Below are positions 44,485-53,152 of a stretch of DNA of 64,000 bases, in pieces (positions within the stretch are counted from its first letter, which is position 1; each line of letters starts with the position of its first letter). The stretch is taken from positions 124,001 through 188,000 of the forward strand of contig NZ_JAUYTT010000010.1 of NCBI RefSeq assembly GCF_030695035.1, given 5' to 3'. The notes beneath the pieces are model-generated. The model did not search any database. It was not told the origin of the DNA and saw only the letters and a program-made list of their open reading frames with translations. Source of the stretch: Frigidibacter sp. (GTDB lineage Bacteria; Pseudomonadota; Alphaproteobacteria; Rhodobacterales; Rhodobacteraceae). Made by a program: the position numbers and the translations under genes.

Positions 44485-45627
44485 ATGGGGCTCTCGAAAA
44501 CGATCTGGGCGAATCCGTCCGAACTTCTTCGCGCACAAAAACCGGAAAATCCGGTCATGTTCTTCGCACCGACGGTCCTGCAAGCGACCGCGCGGCGCTT
44601 CATCGCGGGCTTTCCCGGGCTGGTGACCTATGCGGTCAAGTCCAACCCCGATGAGATGGTGGTGCAGAACCTCGTTGCGGCCGGGATCCGGGGTTTTGAC
44701 GTGGCTTCTCCGCATGAGATCGACATGATCCGCCGGCTCGCGCCGACGGCTGCGCTGCATTACAACAATCCGGTGCGGGCGCGGGCCGAGATTGCCCATG
44801 CGGTAGGCGCGGACGTGAAATCCTGGTCGGTGGACAGCCATTCCGAGCTGGCCAAGCTGATCGAGATGGTCCCGGCCGCGGGCTGCGAGATTTCGGTGCG
44901 CTACAAGCTGCCGGTCGCGGGTGCCGCCTACAACTTCGGTGCCAAGTTCGGCGCCACGGTCGAGGTTGCGGCCGAGCTGCTGGCAAAGGTCGCCGAGGCG
45001 GGCTTCATCCCGTCGCTGACCTTCCACCCGGGCACGCAATGCACCGATCCGATGGCCTGGGATGCCTATATCCGGGCGGGTGCCGAAATCTGTGCGCAGG
45101 CCGGCGTCAAGGCGGTGCGGCTGAATGTCGGCGGCGGCTTCCCGTCGCACCGGCTGAACGAGGTGACGCCGCAGCTGGAAGCCACCTTCGCGCTGATCGA
45201 CCGCGTGGCGACCGAGGCTTTCGGTGCCGACCGTCCGGCGCTGATCTGCGAGCCGGGCCGCGGGCTGGTGGCCGATGCCTTCACGCTGGCGGCCAAGGTC
45301 AAGGCCGTGCGCGACGATGCGCATGTGTTCATCAACGACGGCGTCTATGGCGCGCTGACCGAGCTGCCGATGATCGGCGTGATCGACCGCACCGAGGTGA
45401 TCTCGACCGAGGGCATGAAGCGCGATGGCCTGACCCGCGAGCGTATCGTCTTCGGCCCCACCTGCGATTCGGTGGACCGTCTGCCGGGCGAGCTGTCGCT
45501 GCCCTGCGACCTGCAGGAAGGCGACTACCTCGTGTTTCACGGCATGGGTGCCTATTCGACCGCGACCAACACCCGCTTCAACGGGTTTGGCGACGTGCTG
45601 CTGGCGACGACGCTGTCGCTGCGCTGA
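44485..45627 (+). CDS. Type III PLP ornithine/lysine decarboxylase
   Basis: A 380-residue alanine-racemase-fold decarboxylase. The PLP lysine is in VTYAVKSNPDE (Lys52), the glycine-rich phosphate loop in LNVGGGFPSH, and the second-subunit active-site cysteine in GPTCDSVDRL. HPGTQCTDPMAW and EPGRGLVADA are further family motifs. It makes putrescine or cadaverine, the entry to polyamine synthesis. Length is typical of bacterial eukaryote-like ODCs. Lysine versus ornithine preference cannot be told. A strong terminator follows. Confidence 0.9.
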   Translation: MGLSKTIWANPSELLRAQKPENPVMFFAPTVLQATARRFIAGFPGLVTYAVKSNPDEMVVQNLVAAGIRGFDVASPHEIDMIRRLAPTAALHYNNPVRARAEIAHAVGADVKSWSVDSHSELAKLIEMVPAAGCEISVRYKLPVAGAAYNFGAKFGATVEVAAELLAKVAEAGFIPSLTFHPGTQCTDPMAWDAYIRAGAEICAQAGVKAVRLNVGGGFPSHRLNEVTPQLEATFALIDRVATEAFGADRPALICEPGRGLVADAFTLAAKVKAVRDDAHVFINDGVYGALTELPMIGVIDRTEVISTEGMKRDGLTRERIVFGPTCDSVDRLPGELSLPCDLQEGDYLVFHGMGAYSTATNTRFNGFGDVLLATTLSLR

Positions 45628-45644
45628 GCAAGGCTGCAAGACCA

Positions 45645-45678
45645 GACAAAGGCGGGCGCGCAATCGCCCGCCTTTGTC
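45645..45678 (+). terminator. Intrinsic terminator of the decarboxylase gene
   Basis: A perfect 14-bp stem (GACAAAGGCGGGCG, loop CGCAAT, CGCCCGCCTTTGTC) begins 17 bp after the stop. The descending arm contains TTTGTC and is followed by ATGTTTG. This is the strongest terminator-like structure in the window. Confidence 0.85.
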
Positions 45679-45850
45679 ATGTTTGTCGCCGCGCGTCACA
45701 GTCCGCCTTTGCACCGCCTTTGTGCGGTCAGGCACGGAACTTACATCTTCTTCCGCGACTATATCCTTGATTGGCCGGGGCGGGGTCGGCACCCTTGTGC
45801 CATCCTTGCTGTGGCGGCTGCGGTGCCGATGAGGGAGGCGAAGGATCAAG

Positions 45851-46951
45851 GTGAAATGGCTTCGTGACGGGCTTCTCAATCTCTTCGGTCTTGGCGCTCG
45901 CGTCGAGAGCACCGGCCCCGCTGCGCCAAGCGGCCCCGTCCGTCCGCGCTATGACCATGTGATCCTGCTTGACGGCACCATGTCCTCGCTCGATCCGGGG
46001 GACGAGACCAATGTCGGCCTGATCTGGAAGCTGCTGCGCGACATGCCGCGCGATGCCGCCCGCGCCGATCAGCAGATGATGTATTACGAGGCTGGCGTGC
46101 AATGGTGCACCTGGCGGGATATCGGCGATGTGGCGTTGGGGCGCGGCATCGACCGGCAGATCCGCCGCGCCTATGGCTGGCTGGCCACGCGCTATCGCCC
46201 GGGCGACCGGATCTTCCTGATCGGCTATTCCCGCGGCGCCTATGCGGTGCGCTCGCTGGCCGGGGTCATCGACCGCGTCGGCCTGCTGCGCCATGACGAG
46301 GCGACGGAGCGGAATATCCGCCAGGCCTTTCGCCATTATGAACTGTCGGCGGGCAGCCCTGCCTCGCGCACCTTCGCCGAGTTGTATTGCCATCCCGCCG
46401 CCGAGATCGAGATGGTCGGCGCTTTCGACACGGTGAAGGCGCTGGGGCTACGGCTGCCGCTGCTGTGGATGCTGACGGAACCGCAGCACGCCTTCCACAA
46501 CCACCGGCTTGGCCCGGCGATCCGCCACGGCTTTCATGCCTTGGCGCTGGACGAGACCCGCGCGGTGTTCGCGCCGGTGCTGTGGGACTGCCCCGAGGGC
46601 TGGACCGGGCGGGTGGAGCAGGTGTGGTTCCGCGGCGCCCATGGCGATATCGGCGGCCAGCTGGGCGGGTTTCACAAGGCGCGGGGGCTGTCGAACATCC
46701 CGCTGGTCTGGATGCTGTCCGAGGCAGAGCGCTGCGGGCTGACGCTGCCCGAGGGCTGGCGCGAGCGCTTTGCAACCGATCCCGAGGCCCCTAGCGTCGG
46801 CTGCTGGCGCGGGCTGGGCAAGATGTTCATGCTGCGGGGGCTGCGCAAGGTCGGCAGCGATCCATCAGAGCGGCTGCACCCGACCGCGCAACTGTCACCC
46901 CGGGCGCGCCGGCTGCGGCTGCCGGGCGGTGTCACGCCCTTGGCGCATTAG
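45851..46951 (+). CDS. DUF2235 alpha/beta-hydrolase-like protein
   Basis: A 366-residue protein with the DUF2235 pattern: an N-terminal HVILLDGTMSSLDPGDETNVGLIWKL-type segment, the nucleophile elbow IGYSRGAYAVRSLAG (GxSxG), VGAFDTVKALGL with a likely catalytic aspartate, and VEQVWFRGAHGDIGGQ with the histidine. The same domain occurs in type VI secretion phospholipase effectors (Tle1) and in many orphan proteins. No secretion genes or immunity gene are adjacent, so I treat it as an orphan hydrolase. It starts with GTG at 45851. Confidence 0.83.
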   Translation: MKWLRDGLLNLFGLGARVESTGPAAPSGPVRPRYDHVILLDGTMSSLDPGDETNVGLIWKLLRDMPRDAARADQQMMYYEAGVQWCTWRDIGDVALGRGIDRQIRRAYGWLATRYRPGDRIFLIGYSRGAYAVRSLAGVIDRVGLLRHDEATERNIRQAFRHYELSAGSPASRTFAELYCHPAAEIEMVGAFDTVKALGLRLPLLWMLTEPQHAFHNHRLGPAIRHGFHALALDETRAVFAPVLWDCPEGWTGRVEQVWFRGAHGDIGGQLGGFHKARGLSNIPLVWMLSEAERCGLTLPEGWRERFATDPEAPSVGCWRGLGKMFMLRGLRKVGSDPSERLHPTAQLSPRARRLRLPGGVTPLAH

Positions 46952-46955
46952 CGCC

Positions 46956-47429
46956 TTACAGGTCCATGATCAGGCAGGTGGTCTGGCCGGTGGCGTAGAG
47001 CCGGCCGTCCTGCGCCCCGCGGATCTCGCCCCGGGCGACGGCCGTGGTCCGGCCGGAATGCATGATCTCGGCGGTGCAGATCACCTCGGTCCCGGGGGCC
47101 AGCGCCCGGGTCAGGTTCACGCCATAGTCGAGCGTCGTGTACCAGCGGCCCTGCGGCACCACGCTTAGCACCGCGCAGCCAAGCGCGCTGTCGAGAAGCA
47201 CGCCGAACCAGCCGCCATGCACCGCGCCGAAAGGGTTGCAGTGATGCGGTTCGGCTTGGCCGCGGAAGCTGACGCGGCCGGGCTCGATGGTGCCCAGCCG
47301 GATGTTGGTGGTGGTGGCCATCGGGGCCGCGTCGATTTCGCCTCGCGCCATCGCGCGTAGAAGGTCGATGCCTGACATGTCGGCCAGCAGCGGGCGGGCG
47401 GATGCGGGGGCTGGGGTCTGGTCGGCCAT
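46956..47429 (-). CDS. PaaI-family hotdog thioesterase
   Basis: A 157-residue hotdog-fold protein. The family signature CNPFGAVHGGWFGVLLDSALGCAV holds the catalytic region, followed by YTTLDYGVNLTRALAPGTEV. PaaI-type enzymes hydrolyse acyl- or aryl-CoA thioesters. ATG 47429 has a GGAGA box. It converges on the DUF2235 gene with 4 bp between the stops. The substrate is unknown. Confidence 0.86.
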   Translation of the reverse strand: MADQTPAPASARPLLADMSGIDLLRAMARGEIDAAPMATTTNIRLGTIEPGRVSFRGQAEPHHCNPFGAVHGGWFGVLLDSALGCAVLSVVPQGRWYTTLDYGVNLTRALAPGTEVICTAEIMHSGRTTAVARGEIRGAQDGRLYATGQTTCLIMDL

Positions 47430-47500
47430 GCGGGTCTCCGGGAGATTGGCCGGCAGGATGCCGCGGCGAGGGGGTGGGGTCCAGCCCCGTGTGCTGCGGG

Positions 47501-47800
47501 ACTGTTCACCCGGAGCCAGCGGCAGCACGAGACCGTATGAGGACAGCGCCCGACCTGGCGGGCGAGAAGCGCCCGCCGAGGGGTGATGAGCGGCAAGAAA
47601 TCCTCCAGTGGAGGATTTCCGCGAAGAACGCCCGGCCCGTGGCCGGGCCGGGAGGGCGGGCGCTGGCCGGGCCCTTTGGGGGCCCGTCCGGTGGAGTGGA
47701 GACGTCACAGCGTGGCGAAGGCGATGGCCTTCGCCAAGGCGGATGGCGTGTCAGACACGAAATCCGCTCGGTCCGCCGAGCAGCCTTTCAAACAAAGACG
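47501..47800 (+). repeat. Modular hairpin-rich dispersed repeat, copy A
   Basis: Most of the 398-bp gap between the thioesterase gene and metF is a repeat also found at 59951. Shared modules: GGCGGGCG-AGAAG-CGCCCGCC (47557-47577), GGGCC/GGCCC around 47670-47685, and GGCGAAGGC-GATG-GCCTTCGCC near 47715-47735. Copy A has about 70 bp that copy B lacks, with two more hairpins: GAAATCCTCC-AGT-GGAGGATTTC (47597-47619) and CCCGGCCCG-TGGC-CGGGCCGGG (47631-47652). No protein motif is recognisable in any frame. Confidence 0.75.
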
Positions 47801-47827
47801 CTCCCGACAGACCCGTCTTCGCCCCCC

Positions 47828-48694
47828 TCAGGCCACCTTCTCGAGGCTGACCTCCGGCACCACCCCAAGCGCATGGCACACGTCGCGGGTCAGCTGCGGG
47901 CGGTTCAGTGTGTAGAAATGCAGGTCCTCCACCCCCTCGCGCAGCAGCGTGTCGCACAGCTCGGTGCAGATCGCGGTCGACAGCAGCGCCTCTCGGCCGT
48001 CGCGTTTGGCGGTGGTGAAGGCCTCGTCGAGCCAGGCCGGCACCTGCGTGCCGCAGCGGGCGGCGAAGCGCTTGGTGCCCTCCCAGTTCTCGATCGGCAG
48101 GATGCCGGGAAGGATCGGGGCGTTGATCCCGGCGGCGGCGCAGGCATCGCGGAAGCGCAGGAAGGTCTCCGCCTCGAAGAAGAACTGGGTGATGGCGCTG
48201 CTGGCCCCCGCGTCGATCTTGCACTTGAGCCAGGCGACATCGGCGGCGGTGTTGGCTGCCTCGGGATGCGGCTCGGGATAGGCACCGACGCGCAGGGTGA
48301 AGCGGCCAGTCTCCGCAAGCGCCGCGATCAGTTCGACCGAATCGGCAAAGCCTTCGGGATGCGGGGTGAAGCGGGCCTGGCCCTTGGGCGCGTCGCCGCG
48401 CAATGCGACGATCTCGGTAACCCCGGCATCGGCGTAGGATTGCGCGATTTCCAGCGTCTCGGCGCGGGTGGCATCGACGCAGGTCAGATGCGCCGCGACG
48501 TTCAGCCCGTAGTTCTTGCCAATGGTCGTCACTGCCTCATGCGTCAGCTTGCGGGTGGTGCCGCCGGCACCGTAAGTCACGGACACGAAAGAGGGTTTCA
48601 GGGGGGCCAGCACCTGCACCGTCTCCCACAGCCGGAACGAGGCGTCGAGCGATTGCGGCGGGAAGAATTCGAACGAGATGCGCGGCGAGGTCAT
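47828..48694 (-). CDS. metF: Methylenetetrahydrofolate reductase
   Basis: A 288-residue FAD-dependent TIM barrel enzyme. It opens SFEFFPPQSLDASFRLWETV, and has SVTYGAGGTTR, AHLTCVDATR, IVALRGDAP and ITQFFFEAETFLRFRD, all landmarks of MetF. It reduces 5,10-methylene-THF to 5-methyl-THF for methionine synthesis. Length is normal for a bacterial MetF. It diverges from metR, the classic arrangement for MetR control. Confidence 0.94.
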   Translation of the reverse strand: MTSPRISFEFFPPQSLDASFRLWETVQVLAPLKPSFVSVTYGAGGTTRKLTHEAVTTIGKNYGLNVAAHLTCVDATRAETLEIAQSYADAGVTEIVALRGDAPKGQARFTPHPEGFADSVELIAALAETGRFTLRVGAYPEPHPEAANTAADVAWLKCKIDAGASSAITQFFFEAETFLRFRDACAAAGINAPILPGILPIENWEGTKRFAARCGTQVPAWLDEAFTTAKRDGREALLSTAICTELCDTLLREGVEDLHFYTLNRPQLTRDVCHALGVVPEVSLEKVA

Positions 48695-48787
48695 GATGCG
48701 GAGTCCTTTTGTTAGGCCCCTTGTGCCATGATCCCCAAAGTGAGACAAATTCATAATCCTAATGATAAACATGAGTTTGTTTGCACT
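48695..48787. promoter_or_regulatory. metF-metR divergent control region
   Basis: A 93-bp AT-rich spacer between divergent metF and metR. It contains TCAT (48751-48754) and ATGA (48762-48765) as an inverted repeat around 7 bp, and a further ATGA at about 48771. MetR sites in enterobacteria follow TGAA-N5-TTCA; nothing here matches that exactly. The inverted repeat is the best candidate operator visible. Confidence 0.45.
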
Positions 48788-49693
48788 ATGCACCTGGAGC
48801 TTCGACACCTGCGCTCGCTGAAGGCGATCCATGACACCGGCGGGCTGGCCCGGGCGGCCGATACGCTGAACATCACCCAGTCGGCCCTCAGCCATCAGGT
48901 GAAGGGGATCGAGGATCAGGCGGGGGTGGAGCTGTTCGTGCGCCGCTCCAAGCCGCTGAAGCTGTCGGCGGCGGGGCTGCGGATGCTGCGCGCGGCCGAA
49001 CGGATCCTGCCCGAGATCGAGGCGCTGGAGGAGGAGTTCCGCGGGCTGCGCTCCGGCCGGGCCGGGCGGCTGCACATCGCCATCGAATGCCATGCCTGTT
49101 TCGACTGGCTGTTCCCGGTGCTGGAACAGTTCCGCCGCGCCTGGCCCGAGGTGGATGTCGACATCCGCCCCGGCCTCGCCTTCGGCGCGCTGCCGGCGCT
49201 GATGCGCGAAGAGGTGGATCTGGTGATCTCCTCGGACCCCGAGGACTTGCCGGGGGCGGTGTTCCATCCGCTGTTCGACTATTCACCCACTTTCATAGCT
49301 TCGGCCCAGAACCCCTTGGCCGAAAAGCCTTTCGTGGTGGCCGAGGATTTCCGCGACCAGACGCTGATCACCTATCCGGTGGACCGCGGCCGGCTGGACG
49401 TGTTTGCGCAGCTGCTGACGCCGGCGAAGGTGGAGCCGCGCGCCGTGCGGCAGGTGGAGCTGACGGCGGTGATCCTGATGCTGGTCGCCTCGAACCGCGG
49501 GGTGGCGGTACTGCCCGACTGGGTGCTGCGCGAGGCGAAGTATCAGCCGGATTATGTGACGCGGCCGGTGACGGAGGCCGGGCTGACCAAACGGCTCTAT
49601 GCGGCGACGCGGGCGGTGGATGCGACGCAGCCCTTCATGGCGCATGTGCTGCGGTTGGCGCGGACGGAGCCGTTGAAGCTGCAGCGGGGGTGA
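48788..49693 (+). CDS. metR: LysR-type regulator MetR
   Basis: A 301-residue LysR regulator. The N-terminal HTH (HLRSLKAIHDTGGLARAADTLNITQSALSHQVKGIE) and the effector domain (LHIAIECHACFDWLFPVLEQFRRAWPEVDVDI, YPVDRGRLDVF) are very like E. coli MetR, including IECHxC. It responds to homocysteine and activates met genes. ATG 48788 is chosen since upstream in-frame codons do not match the family. The divergent metF supports the call. Confidence 0.92.
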   Translation: MHLELRHLRSLKAIHDTGGLARAADTLNITQSALSHQVKGIEDQAGVELFVRRSKPLKLSAAGLRMLRAAERILPEIEALEEEFRGLRSGRAGRLHIAIECHACFDWLFPVLEQFRRAWPEVDVDIRPGLAFGALPALMREEVDLVISSDPEDLPGAVFHPLFDYSPTFIASAQNPLAEKPFVVAEDFRDQTLITYPVDRGRLDVFAQLLTPAKVEPRAVRQVELTAVILMLVASNRGVAVLPDWVLREAKYQPDYVTRPVTEAGLTKRLYAATRAVDATQPFMAHVLRLARTEPLKLQRG

Positions 49694-49714
49694 CCCGGCC
49701 GGTGTGCTTGTGGC

Positions 49715-49790
49715 CGGCGCCGGGGGGCCGTCTGCCCCCCGGAACCCCCCGAGGATATTTCTGCCAGCAAGAAGGGGAAGAGGGGGCAGG
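49715..49790 (+). repeat. Hairpin + AGGATATTT dispersed element, copy 3
   Basis: CGGGGGG (49721-49727), a 7-nt loop and CCCCCCG (49735-49741) form the hairpin, followed by a C-rich spacer, AGGATATTT (49752-49760) and the purine-rich tail with AGCAAGAAGGGGAAG. It begins just after the metR stop. Confidence 0.65.
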
Positions 49791-49878
49791 CTCTGGCCCG
49801 CTGTGACGGGTACAATTGCGCGGGTGACGGGGGCGAGGCGGAGGTTTAAGCCTTGCGGGCGCTGCGAACCCGCGAGAG

Positions 49879-51105
49879 ATGCCGATGACTGCTGCCTCCC
49901 CCTCTGCTCCCCCCTTGCCGAAGCCCGGTACGGCGGGGGCCACGGTGTTCCCGATCCTGTTGGCGATCAGCCTGTGCCACATGCTCAACGATGTGATGCA
50001 GTCGCTGCTGGCCGCGCTCTATCCGATGCTGAAGGACGATTTCGCGCTGGATTACTGGCAGATCGGGCTGCTGACGATGGCGTTTCAGGTGACGGCCTCG
50101 CTGCTGCAGCCGGCCATCGGGATCTATACCGACAAGCACCCGCAGCCCTGGTCGCTGCCGGTGGCGATGGGCTCGACCTTCTGCGGCCTGCTGCTGCTGG
50201 CCTTCGCGCCCAGCTATCCGCTGCTGATCTGCGGGGCGGCGTTGATCGGGATCGGCTCGGCGATCTTCCACCCCGAATCCTCGCGCGTGGCGCGGATGGC
50301 CTCGGGTGGCCGCTTCGGGATGGCGCAGTCGGTGTTTCAGGTGGGTGGCAATTTTGGCACGTCGCTGGGGCCGCTGCTGGCCGCGTTTATCGTGGTGCCG
50401 CTTGGCCGACCAAGCGTGGCGCTGTTTTGCGTGCTGGCGGCGGCCGGGATGATCATCCTTGGCCGCGTCGGGCGCTGGTATGGCCGGACGCTGGCGGCGG
50501 CGAGCCGGCGCGCGGCGGACCGGACGCTGCCGCTGCCGCGCAACACGGTGATCCTGGCACTGGTGGTGCTGGCCTTCCTGACCTTTACCAAGAACATCTA
50601 CATGGCCAGCATTTCCAGCTATTACACCTTCTACCTGATCGAGAGTTTCGGGATCGGCACGCAAGCCTCGCAGCTGATGCTGTTCCTGTTTCTGGGCGCC
50701 GCGGCGGCAGGAACCATCCTGGGCGGCCCGGCGGCCGACCGGTTCGGCCCGATGCCGGTGATCTGGGTGTCGATCCTGGGCGTGCTGCCCTTCACGCTGG
50801 CGCTGCCGCATGTCGGGCTGGTCGGCAGCGGCGTGCTGTCGGTGTTCATCGGGCTGATCCTTGCCTCGGCCTTCTCGGCCATCGTGGTCTTTGCGCAGGA
50901 GCTGGTGCCGGGCCGGGTGGGGATGGTGGCGGGGATCTTCTTCGGCTTCGCCTTCGGCATGGGCGGCATTGCCGCCGCGGTGCTGGGGGTGCTGGCCGAC
51001 AGCCACGGCATCCGCTTTGTCTACCTGATCTGCTCGGGGCTGCCGGCGCTGGGGGTGATGACCATTCTTCTGCCGCGGCGGAGTGCCTTTGTGCGGGCGG
51101 GATGA
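49879..51105 (+). CDS. fsr: MFS efflux protein, fosmidomycin-resistance (Fsr) family
   Basis: A 408-residue transporter with 12 helices. SLCHMLNDVMQSLLAALYPMLK at the first helix and IFHPESSRVARMASGGRFGMAQSVFQVGGNFG in the middle are diagnostic of the Fsr family. Members confer fosmidomycin resistance when overproduced, although the natural substrate is not known. Two possible ATGs (49879, 49885) lie close together. A single gene between metR and the IMPase-family gene. Confidence 0.9.
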   Translation: MPMTAASPSAPPLPKPGTAGATVFPILLAISLCHMLNDVMQSLLAALYPMLKDDFALDYWQIGLLTMAFQVTASLLQPAIGIYTDKHPQPWSLPVAMGSTFCGLLLLAFAPSYPLLICGAALIGIGSAIFHPESSRVARMASGGRFGMAQSVFQVGGNFGTSLGPLLAAFIVVPLGRPSVALFCVLAAAGMIILGRVGRWYGRTLAAASRRAADRTLPLPRNTVILALVVLAFLTFTKNIYMASISSYYTFYLIESFGIGTQASQLMLFLFLGAAAAGTILGGPAADRFGPMPVIWVSILGVLPFTLALPHVGLVGSGVLSVFIGLILASAFSAIVVFAQELVPGRVGMVAGIFFGFAFGMGGIAAAVLGVLADSHGIRFVYLICSGLPALGVMTILLPRRSAFVRAG

Positions 51106-51175
51106 GGACAGAGCCCCTTTCCTTTCGGCCCGCCGGCTTGTATAGGACCGCGCTTGAACAAAGGAGCCTTCCGGC

Positions 51176-51967
51176 ATGCAGGGCAGCGCAAATCTCAACC
51201 TGATGATCAAGGCCGCCCGCAAGGCAGGCCGCAGCCTGGTGAAGGACTTCCGCGAGGTCGAGAACCTGCAGGTCTCGGCCAAGGGCCCGGGCGACTTCGT
51301 CACCAAGGCCGATCGCGAGGCCGAACGGATCATCAAGGAAGAGCTGCGCGGCGCGCGCCCCTCCTATGGCTGGGTGGGCGAGGAGACCGGCGAAGAGGCG
51401 GGCGAGGACCCGACCCGGCGCTGGCTGGTCGACCCCTTGGACGGAACCACCAACTTCCTGCACGGCCTGCCGCATTGGTGCGTGTCGATCGCGCTGGAGC
51501 ATAAGGGCGAGATCGTGTCTGCCGTGGTCTTCGACCCGGCCAAGGACGAGATGTACCGCGCCGAGAAGGGCCAGGGCGCCTGGATGAACGAAAGCCGGAT
51601 CCGGGTTTCGGGCCGCCGGCACATGATCGAGGCGATCTTTGCCACCGGCGTGCCGTTTGGCGGCCGCGCGACCCTGCCCGCCACGCTGCAAGACCTCGCC
51701 CGGCTGATGCCGGTCTGCGCCGGGGTGCGTCGCTGGGGCGCCGCGGCGCTGGACCTCGCCTATGTGGCGGCGGGCCGCTACGATGGCTATTGGGAGCGCG
51801 GGCTGAATTCCTGGGACATGGCGGCGGGGCTGCTGCTGGTCAAGGAAGCTGGCGGCTTTGTCGGGCCGGTGCGCGAGGGGCGCGACATGCTGGAGTCCGG
51901 CTCGATCATCGCCGGCAATGGCGAGCTTTACGAGCCGCTGTGCAAGATCCTGCGCGAGCCTGCTTAA
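51176..51967 (+). CDS. Inositol-monophosphatase family protein (SuhB-like)
   Basis: A 263-residue Mg-dependent phosphatase. Motif 1 is WLVDPLDGTTNFLHGLPHWCVSIAL and motif 2 is GLNSWDMAAGLLLVKEAGG; the acidic EETGEEAGED (around residue 66) supplies metal ligands. The family covers inositol phosphates, fructose-1,6-bisphosphate, NADP and 3'-phosphoadenylate. SuhB, which also assists rRNA synthesis, is the closest in length. AAGGAG precedes the ATG. Its stop overlaps the stop of the convergent GFA gene by 3 bp. Confidence 0.9.
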   Translation: MQGSANLNLMIKAARKAGRSLVKDFREVENLQVSAKGPGDFVTKADREAERIIKEELRGARPSYGWVGEETGEEAGEDPTRRWLVDPLDGTTNFLHGLPHWCVSIALEHKGEIVSAVVFDPAKDEMYRAEKGQGAWMNESRIRVSGRRHMIEAIFATGVPFGGRATLPATLQDLARLMPVCAGVRRWGAAALDLAYVAAGRYDGYWERGLNSWDMAAGLLLVKEAGGFVGPVREGRDMLESGSIIAGNGELYEPLCKILREPA

Positions 51968-52356
51968 GGCCGCGCATCCGACGGGTGGTTGACCCCGTCG
52001 CTCCACTCCACATCGCCCAGATCGCGCGGGTTCAGGCCCTCGAGGCAGGCCACGTTCACCCCCAGCTCATTGGGGTTGGACCGGCGGCGGTGGTAGATGT
52101 AGATCCCGCAGACCGCGCAGAAATGGTGCTGCGCCGTGTTGGTGCCGAACTGGTAGAGCGTCAGCTTGTCCTGCCCTGTCAATATCTTCACCCCATCCGG
52201 CAGCGTGGTCACGGCGATGGCGCCGCGGCGGCGGCAGAAGGAGCAATCGCAGCGGCGGGCGGTGGCGAGCCCCTCTGGCACCAGCGTCACCGTGAACTGG
52301 ATGGCGCCGCAATGGCAGCTGGCGGGGTGGTTGGCTCGGATCTGGGGAAGGGTCAT
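51964..52356 (-). CDS. GFA/CENP-V-domain protein
   Basis: A 130-residue zinc protein. Cysteine pairs appear in the family order: SCHCGAIQF, RRCDCSFCRRRG and FCAVCGIYIYHRRR. The fold is that of glutathione-dependent formaldehyde-activating enzyme, but most members have no confirmed activity. The ATG overlaps the stop of the rhomboid gene by 4 bp, so the two are co-translated. Confidence 0.87.
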   Translation of the reverse strand: MTLPQIRANHPASCHCGAIQFTVTLVPEGLATARRCDCSFCRRRGAIAVTTLPDGVKILTGQDKLTLYQFGTNTAQHHFCAVCGIYIYHRRRSNPNELGVNVACLEGLNPRDLGDVEWSDGVNHPSDARP

Positions 52357-53093
52357 CTGCGGCGCCTGACTGTTGGGATACGGGAGGGGGCGTAGGTGGT
52401 GCCGGGATGCGGCGGCAAGCCGTGGGTGCGCGACCAGAAGCCGGGGCCGCCGCGGCGCAGCCAGAGCGGCAGGGCCAGCGCGAGGCCGGCCACGAAACCC
52501 CCCGCATGGGCCCAGTAGGCGACGCCGCCGGTGGAGGCGTCGGTGACGGAGCCGTTGAAGAGCTGGAGGGCGAACCAGAGGCCGAGCATGACCCATGCCG
52601 GGACGGGGAAGACCCTGAAGAAGATGATGAAAATCACCAGCACATCGACGCGGGCGCGCGGGAACATCAAGAGGTAGCCGCCCATGACGCCGGCGATGGC
52701 TCCGGACGCGCCGACGGTGGGGATGTAGCTGTAGGGGTCCGCCATCAGATGCGCCAGCGCCGCCGCGATGCCGCAGGCGAGGTAGAATCCGAGGAAGCGG
52801 GCATGGCCCATCTCATCCTCGAGATTGTCGCCAAAGATCCATAGAAACAGCATGTTACCGGCCAGATGCATCAGCCCGCCATGCAGGAACATCGAGGTCA
52901 CCACCCCGTGCCAGCTGTGCCCCTCGGTCACGAATCCGGGGATCATCGCCCAGTTGGCCCAGAAGGTGAGCAGTGCCTGTTCGTCGGAAAACAGCGGCCA
53001 GGAATAGAGGAACACCGCCACATTCGCCGCAATCAGCGCCCAGGTGACGTAAGCCGGATTGCGGGAGGGGTTGTGGTCTCGGATCGGGAACAT
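52353..53093 (-). CDS. Rhomboid-family intramembrane serine protease
   Basis: A 246-residue protein with six hydrophobic helices. The catalytic serine is in VGASGAIAG (Ser130) and the histidine in YWAHAGGF (His196). The oxyanion-side motif HGGLMHLAGNMLFLWIFG precedes them. It cleaves transmembrane helices; bacterial targets are mostly unknown. I start it at ATG 53093 (MFPIRDHNPSRNPAYV), the usual family beginning. Its upstream region carries a three-unit 11-bp repeat. Confidence 0.88.
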   Translation of the reverse strand: MFPIRDHNPSRNPAYVTWALIAANVAVFLYSWPLFSDEQALLTFWANWAMIPGFVTEGHSWHGVVTSMFLHGGLMHLAGNMLFLWIFGDNLEDEMGHARFLGFYLACGIAAALAHLMADPYSYIPTVGASGAIAGVMGGYLLMFPRARVDVLVIFIIFFRVFPVPAWVMLGLWFALQLFNGSVTDASTGGVAYWAHAGGFVAGLALALPLWLRRGGPGFWSRTHGLPPHPGTTYAPSRIPTVRRRR

Positions 53094-53152
53094 GGGGGGA
53101 GGGTGGCGGGTCCGGACGGCCGCGTCAAGGTCGGGGAGGGGGGCTGGAAAGC

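Noticed and set aside
47430-47827. Protein-coding genes inside repeat copy A
   Set aside because: Several frames are open, but all are low-complexity, change with the hairpin insert and differ between the two copies. No ribosome-binding site supports them.
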